Source: Epilithonimonas hispanica
GTDB taxonomy: Bacteria; Bacteroidota; Bacteroidia; Flavobacteriales; Weeksellaceae
Reading direction: 5' to 3'
Assembly: GCF_003385395.1 (NCBI RefSeq)
Contig: NZ_QNUG01000004.1
Location: forward strand, 86,969 to 150,968
Length of the DNA: 64,000 nucleotides
Program-made: the position numbers and the translations under genes
Part shown: positions 1-7,061 of the stretch, piece by piece
Layout of the letters: every line of letters begins with the position of its first letter
Numbering within the stretch: the stretch's first letter is position 1
Notes under the pieces: generated by a model
What the model was told of the DNA's origin: nothing
Database searches by the model: none
What the model saw: only the letters and a program-made list of their open reading frames with translations

Positions 1-153
1 GCAAAAGGGGCTTTGACAGCAAAAGTTAATTTGATTGACAAAGAAACGTTCTACACCAAAAGTGGAGATTTTCTTTCCAGACTTTGTCTTTTCGTAATTG
101 GAGCCTTGTTACTTTTTATTCCTGGTAGAAAATATTTGACGAGGAAGAAATAA
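1..153 (+). CDS. lnt: Apolipoprotein N-acyltransferase, C-terminal end (partial)
   Basis: Only the last 50 codons are present, open from base 1 and ending at TAA 151-153. The peptide has a short periplasmic stretch with TFYTKSGDFLSR, then one hydrophobic segment (LFVIGALLLFIP) and a basic tail. That layout fits the end of Lnt, the inner-membrane enzyme that adds the third acyl chain to lipoproteins. The catalytic CN-hydrolase residues lie outside the window, so the call rests on the tail alone. Confidence 0.6.
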   Translation, partial: AKGALTAKVNLIDKETFYTKSGDFLSRLCLFVIGALLLFIPGRKYLTRKK

Positions 154-156
154 TAA

Positions 157-225
157 GTTGGAGAGTTTTAGTGTGAGGAAATTTGAGGGTTATTCTTAAA
201 CTCTAACACACTAAAACTCTCCGAC
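157..225. terminator. Long inverted repeat between convergent genes
   Basis: Arms 157-175 and 207-225 are complementary over 19 bases with one G-U pair, around a 31-base loop. The repeat sits between the convergent lnt and DinB-like genes and could act as a bidirectional terminator, although no long T-run follows. Confidence 0.5.
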
Positions 226-233
226 TCTCAAAT

Positions 234-737
234 TCAAAGATTCGGTAAATATCTTTCTTTAATGATATTCAAATGGTGAATGTTGTGACCAACGGTTAGT
301 TTTCCGATTGTTTCTACTTTGATGTCATTTCCGTTCACAATCCCAATCAATTGAAGTGCTTCTTCGGGAAGATTTTTAAAGAATTTAATCGATAATTTTC
401 TGGTTAATTTGAATTCTTTAATCAGACTTTTTAAAGTTCGAGTTTCTGCATAAGAATTGTCCGCCCAAGCTTCTTCATCAAATCCCGAAACTAAGGATTG
501 GTCTTTTCTTGAAAACCTCAAAGCTCTATAAGCAAATACTTTTTCTGTATCAATAAGATGTTGCAAGAGTGTTTTTAAACTCCATTTCCCTTCTGCATAA
601 GCATAATTTCCTTGTTCTTCGGAAAGTGATTCATAGATTTCTAAAGTTGCGTCTGAAGTTATTTTAAGTTCTTCAATCCAGTTTTCCGAAGGAACCAAAT
701 CAAGGTAACGTTGGATGTATTTATCGAATTCTGTCAT
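234..737 (-). CDS. DinB-like four-helix protein
   Basis: A 167-residue protein of the DinB/YfiT-like metal-binding family, thought to be thiol-dependent enzymes; the substrate cannot be told. Visible marks are W52-SLKTLLQHLIDTE (first metal-ligand His region), the central FDEEAWADNSY stretch, and the C-terminal GHNIHHLNIIKERY, which supplies the usual His ligands. Length is normal. The gene ends with TGA, one of the few real TGA stops in the window. It is separated from the upstream GNAT gene by about 100 bases and is probably its own unit. Confidence 0.8.
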   Translation of the reverse strand: MTEFDKYIQRYLDLVPSENWIEELKITSDATLEIYESLSEEQGNYAYAEGKWSLKTLLQHLIDTEKVFAYRALRFSRKDQSLVSGFDEEAWADNSYAETRTLKSLIKEFKLTRKLSIKFFKNLPEEALQLIGIVNGNDIKVETIGKLTVGHNIHHLNIIKERYLPNL

Positions 738-839
738 AGTTTAGTTGTTGGTTTATAGTTGTCTGTTGTCAGGCTAAGGCTCTCGAAGCCCTTTCAATAT
801 GAATAAAATCAATAATCATTTATAATTTATCATTCATAA
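738..839. repeat. Intergenic spacer with TTGT-type repeats and small hairpin
   Basis: The spacer holds a TTGTTGG/TTGTCTG-type tract (about 742-768) like the one between atpA and atpG, and a small GGCT-ctcga-AGCC hairpin near 778-790. No gene is seen. The hairpin may end the GNAT transcript. Confidence 0.35.
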
Positions 840-1292
840 TTAATTACCAACTTCCCATTCATAGAAATTCACTTCATCATATTTTTTGAAACCTGCACTT
901 GGATATAACTGATTTCCAATCCTATTTTCTTTTCCGGTTTCCAAATACATTCCGCAAGAATCGGATGTTCTGCAAAGTACTTTTGCTTCTTCTATCAAAA
1001 CTTTAGAATAACCTTTTCCACGAGAATTTGAATTTACATAAAGGTCATTCAGCAACCAATAACGTTTCATTCTTGTGGATGAAAATAATGGGTATAATTG
1101 AACAAAACCGCCCAATTTCCCGTCCTCTTCCACTACAAAAATCTCAGAATCATTGTTTTGCAATCTCTCGGACAAAAACTGTTGAGCTGCTGAAAAATCA
1201 GATGTTTTATGATAAAACATTCTGTATTCATCAAACAATTGTGCGAGTTGAGACAAATCGTCGATGGTCGCTTTTCTTGTATTAGTCTTCAT
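840..1292 (-). CDS. GNAT family N-acetyltransferase
   Basis: Acetyl-CoA-dependent acetyltransferase, about 150 residues; the substrate is unknown. The acetyl-CoA binding signature is the stretch LLNDLYVNSNSRGKGYSK (beta4, then the pyrophosphate loop RGKGYS), followed by LIEEAK. The C-terminal part has YLETGKENRIGNQLYPSAGF, the usual GNAT motif B region. The frame is open to 1331, but I chose the ATG at 1292 (MKTNTRKATIDDL) because the fold begins there. This start overlaps the barstar stop by 11 bases, suggesting translational coupling in the barnase-AMZ-barstar operon. Confidence 0.85.
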   Translation of the reverse strand: MKTNTRKATIDDLSQLAQLFDEYRMFYHKTSDFSAAQQFLSERLQNNDSEIFVVEEDGKLGGFVQLYPLFSSTRMKRYWLLNDLYVNSNSRGKGYSKVLIEEAKVLCRTSDSCGMYLETGKENRIGNQLYPSAGFKKYDEVNFYEWEVGN

Positions 1293-1593
1293 CATCATCA
1301 GAATTTGCGTCCTCATCTTCGTATTGTTCAAGGTAATAAGTAAAGGTGAAACCTGCTACCTCATCTTCTGCATCTTCCAAGGTTGTTAGAAGGTCTTCAA
1401 AAGTTTCCAGTTGGTCCACACTCATATTGACAAATTCGATATGAAGTGGCATTTCCAATTCTCCGGAAATCACATCCGAAAGCGCATCCAGATTATCTCC
1501 GAAATATTCTGGTAATTCTAATTTAGATTTCAGTTCTGTATAAAAATCTTCGTAATCGCCAATGTTAGCGAAGTCAATATATATTTCTTTCAT
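1282..1593 (-). CDS. Barstar-like ribonuclease inhibitor
   Basis: A 103-residue acidic protein of the barstar family, cytoplasmic inhibitors that plug the active site of barnase-type RNases. The core LPEYFGDNLDALSD (residues 27-40) matches barstar's inhibitory helix; D36 and D40 correspond to barstar D35 and D39, which contact the RNase active site. The tail is a run of Asp/Glu not found in barstar itself. It starts one base after the archaemetzincin stop and two genes downstream of the barnase homologue, so inhibitor and enzyme are co-transcribed. Confidence 0.9.
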   Translation of the reverse strand: MKEIYIDFANIGDYEDFYTELKSKLELPEYFGDNLDALSDVISGELEMPLHIEFVNMSVDQLETFEDLLTTLEDAEDEVAGFTFTYYLEQYEDEDANSDDDED

Positions 1594-1594
1594 T

Positions 1595-2206
1595 TTAATT
1601 AAATTTCCAATGTTTATTCTTTAAAAAATCTTTACAATTGTCACAAAAATCGGTTTCTTCATCTGTTGGATTTCCACCTTCCGCATCTCGCATAAAACAA
1701 GTTTTTTCCGGACAATGTTTCAACCCTTGAGTATGCCCAATCTCGTGAATGATTATTTTATAAAACTGCTCTTTTCTTTTTGAAGGATTTAATCGAAAAG
1801 ATGATGCAACACAAGCTTTTCCCGGACGATATCCTAAGCCCATTATTCCAAAATCTTCTACACTTCCTTTCGTTGCACTGATATCTTTTGTTGTCAGTCC
1901 AACTTTGATAAAATTATCTTTTGTTTGAGAACTCAAAAACTTTATTATTGAGTCTGCTCTATATCTATTTCTAGGTTGATAATATGAATTTTTCGGAAAA
2001 TCAATTTCCTTCAAAACTTCAACATTCGGATAAATCTTTTCAATATGGTTTGCAATATTATCAACTTCATTCATCTTCATATCTTTAAAAGGCTGAAGCT
2101 GAATTACAATTCTCTCAGTTGTTTTTGTAATTTCAGTTTTTTGATTTTCATTACACGAAACTAAAAAAAGAACTGCAAAAAGAAAGTTTACCAACAAAAT
2201 TTTCAT
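1595..2206 (-). CDS. Archaemetzincin-like zinc metalloprotease, lipoprotein
   Basis: 203 residues with a lipoprotein signal (hydrophobic residues 4-17, lipobox ending at C18). The active site is HEIGHTQGLKHC (H154, E155, H158, H164) followed by C170, M172, C188 and C191. This is the archaemetzincin (peptidase M54) pattern of a metzincin zinc site plus a second four-Cys zinc site; the C-C spacing here is slightly shorter than the usual one. The family's substrates are poorly known. A lipid-anchored, extracytoplasmic form next to barnase and barstar is unusual. The gene lies 10 bases after barnase and 1 base before barstar. Confidence 0.85.
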   Translation of the reverse strand: MKILLVNFLFAVLFLVSCNENQKTEITKTTERIVIQLQPFKDMKMNEVDNIANHIEKIYPNVEVLKEIDFPKNSYYQPRNRYRADSIIKFLSSQTKDNFIKVGLTTKDISATKGSVEDFGIMGLGYRPGKACVASSFRLNPSKRKEQFYKIIIHEIGHTQGLKHCPEKTCFMRDAEGGNPTDEETDFCDNCKDFLKNKHWKFN

Positions 2207-2216
2207 TTCAAATCAA

Positions 2217-2732
2217 TTATTGTTTCTCAAACGATTTATAATGATTTTTTGTTAACCAAACTTCTCCATTTTTAGTAAAGACAATTCGGTCTGCATTTCG
2301 GTTTCCACAATTATAATTGACGTCAGCTTCGTAATATTGTTCGCCTTTTGGCAATTGTTTTTCACGATTACTGAATTTATCGCCGCCTATTGCTTTTCCC
2401 TTTAAAACATCACATAGATTTCCTTTGGACGGAATCCAGCCTTTACTTTTCGCTTCGGATTTTGTGATATAATAATCGGGCAATTTATGATTGGACTTGA
2501 CGAAAGAAATAACTTTTGTTTCATTTGTCAAATCTTCTAATGAACTTTCTTCAGAAGGTTTTTCAGCACCAAATTTAGTTTCGGATTTATTCTCAGATTG
2601 CGCAACTTCGGTCTTCTGACTTCCAACGTCCGACTTCCTTTCGATTCGGTAATTCGAAATGAGATACATAGTCAATATTCCGGCAAATGCGCCGATGAGA
2701 AAGAAAAACAGGGTTTTCAGTTTTGGATTCAT
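2217..2732 (-). CDS. Barnase-like ribonuclease with N-terminal membrane anchor
   Basis: 171 residues: a transmembrane or uncleaved signal segment (8-26), a low-complexity polar linker (32-70), then a barnase (microbial RNase N1/T1 superfamily) domain (72-171). Shared blocks are HKLPDYYITKSEAKSKGW, IPSKGNL, GGDKFSNRE and NRNADRI. All catalytic positions of barnase are kept: K91 (K27), E135 (E73), R145 (R83), R149 (R87) and H164 (H102). The enzyme is therefore probably active and exported but tethered. It is the first gene of the barnase-AMZ-barstar-GNAT operon. Two cysteines (107 and 142), absent from Bacillus barnase, could form a disulfide. Confidence 0.93.
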   Translation of the reverse strand: MNPKLKTLFFFLIGAFAGILTMYLISNYRIERKSDVGSQKTEVAQSENKSETKFGAEKPSEESSLEDLTNETKVISFVKSNHKLPDYYITKSEAKSKGWIPSKGNLCDVLKGKAIGGDKFSNREKQLPKGEQYYEADVNYNCGNRNADRIVFTKNGEVWLTKNHYKSFEKQ

Positions 2733-2805
2733 TGATGAAGATTTATGCGCTAAAATAATGAAAACCTTGATTCTTACAGAAGAAAAAACAAACTTTTAAA
2801 AAAAA

Positions 2806-2835
2806 TTGTGCTTAGCCTAATTTTTCTATATTTTG
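2806..2835 (+). promoter_or_regulatory. Promoter of acyl-CoA dehydrogenase gene
   Basis: TTG at 2806-2808 and TATATTTTG at 2827-2835 with an 18-base spacer fit the Bacteroidota sigma-A promoter (-33 TTTG, -7 TAnnTTTG). The start codon follows 17 bases later. Confidence 0.5.
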
Positions 2836-2851
2836 GCACAAAGATAAAAAT

Positions 2852-3991
2852 ATGGAAACCCAAACTATGGATAACTTAAAAATGATAGCCGAAACGGCAA
2901 AAGACTTCGCTGAAAAAAATATTCGCCCGAACATTATGGATTGGGATGAGAGCCAGACTTTTCCTGTAGCATTGTTTCATCAATTGGGAGAATTGGGTTT
3001 TATGGGAATTGTAATTCCCGAAGAATATGGCGGTTCTGGTCTTGGTTATCAGGAATATGTGACCATTTTGGACGAAATTTCTCAGGTTGACCCTTCCATC
3101 GGATTATCTGTTGCGGCACACAATTCACTTTGTACGAATCATATTTATGAATTCGGGAATGAAGAACAGAGAAGAAAATGGCTGCCACAATTAGCATCCG
3201 GTAAAGTGATTGGAGCTTGGGGATTGACAGAACACAACACAGGTTCTGACTCAGGCGGAATGTCCACCACAGCTGTAAAAGATGGTGATGAATGGATCAT
3301 CAACGGGGCCAAAAACTTTATCACACACGCTATTTCCGGAGACATTGCAGTTGTAATGACAAGAACCGGAGAAAAAGGCGCAAAAAATAATTCCACAGCA
3401 TTTGTTTTGGAAAAAGGAATGGCTGGCTTCACTTCTGGTAAAAAAGAAAATAAATTAGGAATGCGTGCTTCCGAAACTGCTGAGTTGATTTTCGACAACG
3501 TTCGTGTTCCAGATTCTCATAGATTGGGCGAAGTTGGAAGCGGTTTCAAACAAGCAATGAAAATTCTGGATGGAGGCCGTATTTCTATTGCAGCATTAAG
3601 TTTGGGAATTGCGAGAGGTGCTTACAAAGCTGCTCTTAAATATGCTCAGGAAAGACATCAGTTCGGAAAAGCAATTTCGAATTTCCAAGCGGTTAACTTT
3701 ATGTTGGCGGACATGGCAACAGAAATTGATGCATCAGAATTGTTAATCAGAAGAGCATCTGACCTGAAAAATGCGAAACAAAAAATGACGCGCGAAGGTG
3801 CAATGGCAAAATTATACGCTTCCGAAGCTTGCGTAAGAATTTCTAACAATGCTGTTCAAATCTTCGGTGGCTATGGCTATACAAAAGATTTCCCAGTGGA
3901 AAAATTCTATAGAGATTCTAAATTGTGTACAATTGGCGAAGGAACTTCTGAAATCCAGAGATTGGTGATTGGAAGGGATATTTGTGATTAG
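2852..3991 (+). CDS. Acyl-CoA dehydrogenase
   Basis: A 379-residue FAD-dependent acyl-CoA dehydrogenase, the first oxidative step of fatty- or branched-acyl-CoA breakdown. The order is N-terminal helical domain (1-120), beta domain with WGLTEHNTGSDSGG and the flavin-contacting FITHA, then a C-terminal helical domain with GRISIAALSLGIARGAYK, and the FAD/CoA signature QIFGGYGYTKDFPVEKFYRD. The C-terminal IGEGTSEIQRLVIGR is typical; its E363-type Glu (GEGTSE) is the usual catalytic base of short/medium-chain types. Length is standard. It stands alone, with its own promoter and a long palindrome after it. Confidence 0.93.
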   Translation: METQTMDNLKMIAETAKDFAEKNIRPNIMDWDESQTFPVALFHQLGELGFMGIVIPEEYGGSGLGYQEYVTILDEISQVDPSIGLSVAAHNSLCTNHIYEFGNEEQRRKWLPQLASGKVIGAWGLTEHNTGSDSGGMSTTAVKDGDEWIINGAKNFITHAISGDIAVVMTRTGEKGAKNNSTAFVLEKGMAGFTSGKKENKLGMRASETAELIFDNVRVPDSHRLGEVGSGFKQAMKILDGGRISIAALSLGIARGAYKAALKYAQERHQFGKAISNFQAVNFMLADMATEIDASELLIRRASDLKNAKQKMTREGAMAKLYASEACVRISNNAVQIFGGYGYTKDFPVEKFYRDSKLCTIGEGTSEIQRLVIGRDICD

Positions 3992-4005
3992 AATATATTT
4001 TAATA

Positions 4006-4124
4006 AACCACAAAAGTCACAAAAGCTTTAAGTTTATTTTAAAAGTTCAAAAAGAAACTAATTAAATTATTAGACTTTTTTGAACTTTTATTTTTTTTAA
4101 ATTTCTTTTGTGGCTTTTGTGGTT
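4006..4124. repeat. Two-stage long palindrome (possible terminator)
   Basis: Outer arms 4006-4025 and 4105-4124 are 20 bases with one mismatch (AACCACAAAAGTCACAAAAG type). Inner arms 4041-4054 and 4075-4089 pair again. The overall design matches the palindrome at 5239-5327. Confidence 0.7.
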
Positions 4125-4134
4125 AATAAAAAAT

Positions 4135-4162
4135 AAATGCGGTCTCCTTGGACGGCATTTTT
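4135..4162 (+). terminator. Hairpin plus T-run before MazG-like gene
   Basis: AATGCGGTC and GACGGCATT pair (one mismatch) around TCCTTG and are followed by a run of T, a rho-independent terminator shape. A TATATTTG -7 box (4163-4170) for the next gene follows at once. Confidence 0.6.
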
Positions 4163-4189
4163 TATATTTGTTAAAATTTTAGAAAAATA

Positions 4190-4654
4190 ATGGAAAAATT
4201 AGATAGCCTGAATCAGGTAGCCGAATTTCACAAAACCTTCAATGCTCCAATTCTTGACACGCCACAGATTCCTTCAAAAGAACGTGCTGCATTGAGAGTT
4301 AGTCTTCTACAAGAAGAATTGGACGAACTAAAAAAAGCCATTGAAGACAATGATTTGGTAGAAGTTGCTGATGCACTTTGTGATTTGCAGTATGTTTTGA
4401 GCGGTGCTGTTTTGGAGTTTGGTTTGGGAGAAAAATTCGTGGAGTTGTTCAATGAAGTTCACCGTTCTAATATGTCCAAAGCTTGTGATAATGAAGTTCA
4501 GGCTCAGGAAACTGTAGAATTCTACAAAGACAAAGGAACCGATGCTTATTACGAAAAATCTGGGAACAAATACAATGTTCACAGAGTTGCAGACAACAAA
4601 GTTCTTAAGAACAAATATTATTCTGCTGCGGACATTGCTTCGTTATTAAAATAA
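4190..4654 (+). CDS. MazG/PRA-PH-like nucleotide pyrophosphohydrolase
   Basis: 154 residues, all-alpha NTP pyrophosphohydrolase superfamily, which splits NTP or dNTP analogues to the monophosphate and PPi. The metal-binding pattern is visible as LLQEELDELKKAIEDND followed by EVADALCDLQYV (ExxE...ExxD). The protein is not long enough for a full MazG and has no HisE context, so a house-cleaning role is an inference. The C-terminal 40 residues (YYEKSGNKYNVHRVADNKVL) look like an added small beta module. Preceded by a TATATTTG box; probably co-transcribed with the thioredoxin-like gene 10 bases downstream. Confidence 0.8.
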   Translation: MEKLDSLNQVAEFHKTFNAPILDTPQIPSKERAALRVSLLQEELDELKKAIEDNDLVEVADALCDLQYVLSGAVLEFGLGEKFVELFNEVHRSNMSKACDNEVQAQETVEFYKDKGTDAYYEKSGNKYNVHRVADNKVLKNKYYSAADIASLLK

Positions 4655-4664
4655 AAAACTCAGG

Positions 4665-5210
4665 ATGAAAAAAATTTCGATTTTATTGGGAATTATTGCA
4701 TTAATGACTATTAATTCTTGTGCAGAAAGAGTGATTGTCAATCGTGAAGTAGAATCCAAAAATGATGGCAAAATGTTGCTTGGAACTCAGACGCTAGACC
4801 AATTCCGAAAAGAACCTTTCAAAACTTGGTTTGATGAAGAATATAATCGTTATCAGATTGATCAATCGAGTTTGGCAGAATTGAAAAAAGAAAAACTTAA
4901 TTCTTACAGTTTGGTTGTGTTTGTGGGAAGCTGGTGCGAGGATAGCCATAGAGAATTTCCGAGATTGATTAAAATTCTGGAAACCTTGAAATACAATACT
5001 GAGAAAATGCAAATTATCGCAGTCAATAGAAAAAAAGAATCTCCGGCCGGCGAAGAAGGTTTGTATAACATCACTCTAGTTCCGACAATCATCGTGAAAA
5101 AATATGGAAAAGAAATCGGAAGAATCACAGAAATGCCAGAAACAGGCTATTTGGAAAGAGATTTGCTTAACATTCTGAAAAAAGATAATAATTCAGGCTT
5201 GTTTAAATAA
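4665..5210 (+). CDS. Thioredoxin-like lipoprotein
   Basis: 181 residues. Lipoprotein signal (residues 3-18, C19 in the box NSC). A thioredoxin fold follows, with LVVFVGSWCEDSHREFPRLIKIL in place of the usual WCxxC: only the first active-site cysteine (WCEDSH) is kept. The cis-Pro loop is seen in YNITLVPTIIVKKYGKEIGRI. One cysteine means a role as reductase or thiol-capture protein rather than a standard disulfide oxidase; the partner is unknown. Located in the periplasm or outer-membrane inner face by lipid anchor. Confidence 0.8.
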   Translation: MKKISILLGIIALMTINSCAERVIVNREVESKNDGKMLLGTQTLDQFRKEPFKTWFDEEYNRYQIDQSSLAELKKEKLNSYSLVVFVGSWCEDSHREFPRLIKILETLKYNTEKMQIIAVNRKKESPAGEEGLYNITLVPTIIVKKYGKEIGRITEMPETGYLERDLLNILKKDNNSGLFK

Positions 5211-5238
5211 AACTAAATTATTCAAAATGTTTTTTTTT

Positions 5239-5327
5239 ACCACATAGACACATAGCTAAAAGATTAAATAGTATTTTATTTCTATTTAATCTTTTTTAGA
5301 ATTATTTTTTCTATGTGCCTATGTGGT
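5239..5327. repeat. Two-stage long palindrome
   Basis: Outer arms 5239-5255 and 5311-5327 (ACCACATAGACACATAG type) match in 16 of 17 positions. Inner arms 5258-5271 and 5282-5295 are perfectly complementary (14 bases, AAAAGATTAAATAG). It probably terminates the upstream gene, and has the same architecture as 4006-4124. Confidence 0.75.
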
Positions 5328-5372
5328 TTTATATTTTTTATTAATTAAACATTGCTGATAAATTCTAAATCA

Positions 5373-5984
5373 ATGAATAAATACACAGGACTACTTTCAT
5401 TTATTTTCGGAATCATTTTAACTGTTTTCGTTTTTCTGTCGTGGAGAAGTTGCAACAAAAAAGATGAAGGCGCACTCGTAAATCAAGATTATTATCTGAT
5501 TACGAATCAAATCCAAAAAATGAACAAAATGGTAGTTTTGGAACAGGATTTTTCCAGTTTTCAGACACACAAAAGTTCTGCTGCCACAGTTGCAGGTTTT
5601 GATATTCTGCCAAGAGAAATGGTTCTTTATACCACTGCAAAAGCTCAGGTTTCCTACGACTTGAAAAGAATGAAAATCGATATCGATACAGTTAGCAAAA
5701 AAGTGATTATTAATGAATTGCCCCAACCCGAAATCAAAATTTTTCCCGATGTGAAAATTCATTTTATGGATGATTATGCGGTGAATAGATTCAAACAAAG
5801 TGATATCAACAGCATTATGGAATCTGCCAAGAAAAATATGGCAAAAAGCGTGAATCAAGAAAGTCTGAAACAGCAAAGTAAAAAACAACTTAAAGAAAAT
5901 CTTAACGAAATTTTTGTTTTGGCAAAAGCCTTGCATTATTCGATAGAAGACAAAACTAACACTTTTCCTTCCACCGAATTATAA
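5373..5984 (+). CDS. DUF4230 domain protein, membrane anchored
   Basis: About 203 residues from the ATG at 5373; a TTG 21 bases upstream is in frame but unlikely. One N-terminal transmembrane segment (GLLSFIFGIILTVFVFLSW) is followed by a DUF4230 domain: the QKMNKMVVLEQDFSSF start, then strands with TAKAQVSYDLKRMKIDID and the PQPEI motif before a helical tail. Function is unknown for the family. It is followed after 12 bases by a very small hydrophilic gene. Confidence 0.8.
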   Translation: MNKYTGLLSFIFGIILTVFVFLSWRSCNKKDEGALVNQDYYLITNQIQKMNKMVVLEQDFSSFQTHKSSAATVAGFDILPREMVLYTTAKAQVSYDLKRMKIDIDTVSKKVIINELPQPEIKIFPDVKIHFMDDYAVNRFKQSDINSIMESAKKNMAKSVNQESLKQQSKKQLKENLNEIFVLAKALHYSIEDKTNTFPSTEL

Positions 5985-5996
5985 AAAACCAACGTT

Positions 5997-6176
5997 ATGA
6001 ATCCTGATAAAAAATCCGAAAACAGTAACAATTCTGAAAATAAAAAGCAGACCGAAGATTTTAAAAATATTCCTGCTGCTTCTGATAAAAAAAATCCGCC
6101 TGATATTGATAAACAAGATATTGACAAAAGTTCGAAAATCAATAAAGACGGAAAAACCGAGAATACAGAAAAGTAA
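5997..6176 (+). CDS. Small lysine/asparagine-rich protein (59 aa)
   Basis: The ORF starts MNPDKKSENSNN and ends at TAA 6174-6176. It is almost entirely polar (Lys, Asp, Asn, Ser), with no signal and no predicted fold. It sits 12 bases after the DUF4230 gene and right before a perfect terminator, so it is probably translated from the same mRNA. No family recognised. Confidence 0.55.
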   Translation: MNPDKKSENSNNSENKKQTEDFKNIPAASDKKNPPDIDKQDIDKSSKINKDGKTENTEK

Positions 6177-6199
6177 TTTATTTATTAAAATAATTCATC

Positions 6200-6230
6200 A
6201 ATCCTTTCAAAATTTTGAAAGGATTTTTTA
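6200..6230 (+). terminator. Terminator of DUF4230 unit
   Basis: A 26-base perfect palindrome (AATCCTTTCAAAA and its complement) is followed by TTTTTA. Confidence 0.85.
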
Positions 6231-6294
6231 TTGAAAATTGTCAAAATAAAACATCTGTTTAATCTAAAAACCATAAAAAGTTTAGTAAAACTGA

Positions 6295-6326
6295 TTTTGT
6301 TTAAGAAATTAATGTATATTTAACAC
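6295..6326 (+). promoter_or_regulatory. Shared upstream element of first YflT-like gene
   Basis: TTTTGTTTAA...TTTAACAC recurs, with one indel and few changes, at 7014-7046 before the paralogue. It contains a TTTG and a TAnnTTTA, so it may be the promoter itself, with a spacer shorter than usual. It also carries a repeated GTTTAA-like half site. Confidence 0.5.
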
Positions 6327-6398
6327 TGAAAATCAAACGTTAACAATTTGATTTCGCTGTGTTCTTTAAATTCCGTTTCACTTAAAAACATTACAGCT

Positions 6399-6902
6399 AT
6401 GTCTTATATTGTAGTAGGACTTTTCCCGAATCAGATGGAAGCTGATAAAGTCCTTTTAAAATTGGAAAACGCAGGTTACAATGACTACATTCTTTCTCAT
6501 TCTGATGAGGAAATTTCACAAAATGCAGCCATTGAGAAGAAAAATGGGTTTTGGAATTGGTTATTTGATGATGACCACCTCGATATTGCCCGTTTCGAAT
6601 ATGCAAGTATTGACCACAACACGATTACCGTACATCTGAAAACAGAACAAGACGCTCACATCGTGAAAGATATCCTAGACAACAATGGCGCAGTGAATGT
6701 AGAAGAGAAAACTAGAGACTATATGTTTGAAAATCATTCCGAAACGTTACAAAATTATTCGAATTCTGAAAGTATAAATGCCAAAATCATTGCAAAAGCT
6801 AAGAACAATCTATTCTTTACAAACAATAGAAAACCACATTCTCATCACGAAAAAAGAATATCTGATGAAATCGATGGATTGGTATTTACAAAATTCAAGT
6901 AA
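6399..6902 (+). CDS. YflT-like general stress protein (copy 1)
   Basis: 167 residues from ATG 6399 (MSYIVVGLFPN); the open frame upstream has no homology to the paralogue. The N-terminal half is the GSP17M/YflT ferredoxin-like domain: VGLFPNQMEADKVLLKLENAGY, then the acidic DWLF/NWLFDDDH linker and ITVHLKTEQDAHIVKDILDNNGAVNVEE. A second short conserved part (AKIIAKAKNNLFFTNNRK) is shared only with copy 2. Family members are induced by general stress; the biochemical role is unknown. About 50% identical to the next gene, clearly a tandem duplication. Confidence 0.8.
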   Translation: MSYIVVGLFPNQMEADKVLLKLENAGYNDYILSHSDEEISQNAAIEKKNGFWNWLFDDDHLDIARFEYASIDHNTITVHLKTEQDAHIVKDILDNNGAVNVEEKTRDYMFENHSETLQNYSNSESINAKIIAKAKNNLFFTNNRKPHSHHEKRISDEIDGLVFTKFK

Positions 6903-6976
6903 AATGATTAAGAGCACCTAAGACAGTGACAAAGCGAGAACTGAGGACGGATAAAGGCGCCCAAAACCTTAAAATT
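6903..6976. repeat. Degenerate copy of dispersed intergenic repeat
   Basis: The stretch GAGGACGGATAAAGGCGCCC followed by AAAA resembles the end of the repeats at 24963-25144 and 30813-30932 (GGCGGATAAAGCTGCCCAAAA). Only this end is recognisable. Confidence 0.4.
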
Positions 6977-7013
6977 TGTTAAATAATAATGAATTTCTGC
7001 TTTCTGCCACAAT

Positions 7014-7046
7014 TTTTGTTTAACAAATGACAAATATGTTTAACAC
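7014..7046 (+). promoter_or_regulatory. Shared upstream element of second YflT-like gene
   Basis: Counterpart of 6295-6326: TTTTGTTTAACAAATGACAA, then ATATGTTTAACAC. It ends 15 bases before the start codon. Confidence 0.5.
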
Positions 7047-7061
7047 CAAAAAAATATTATT

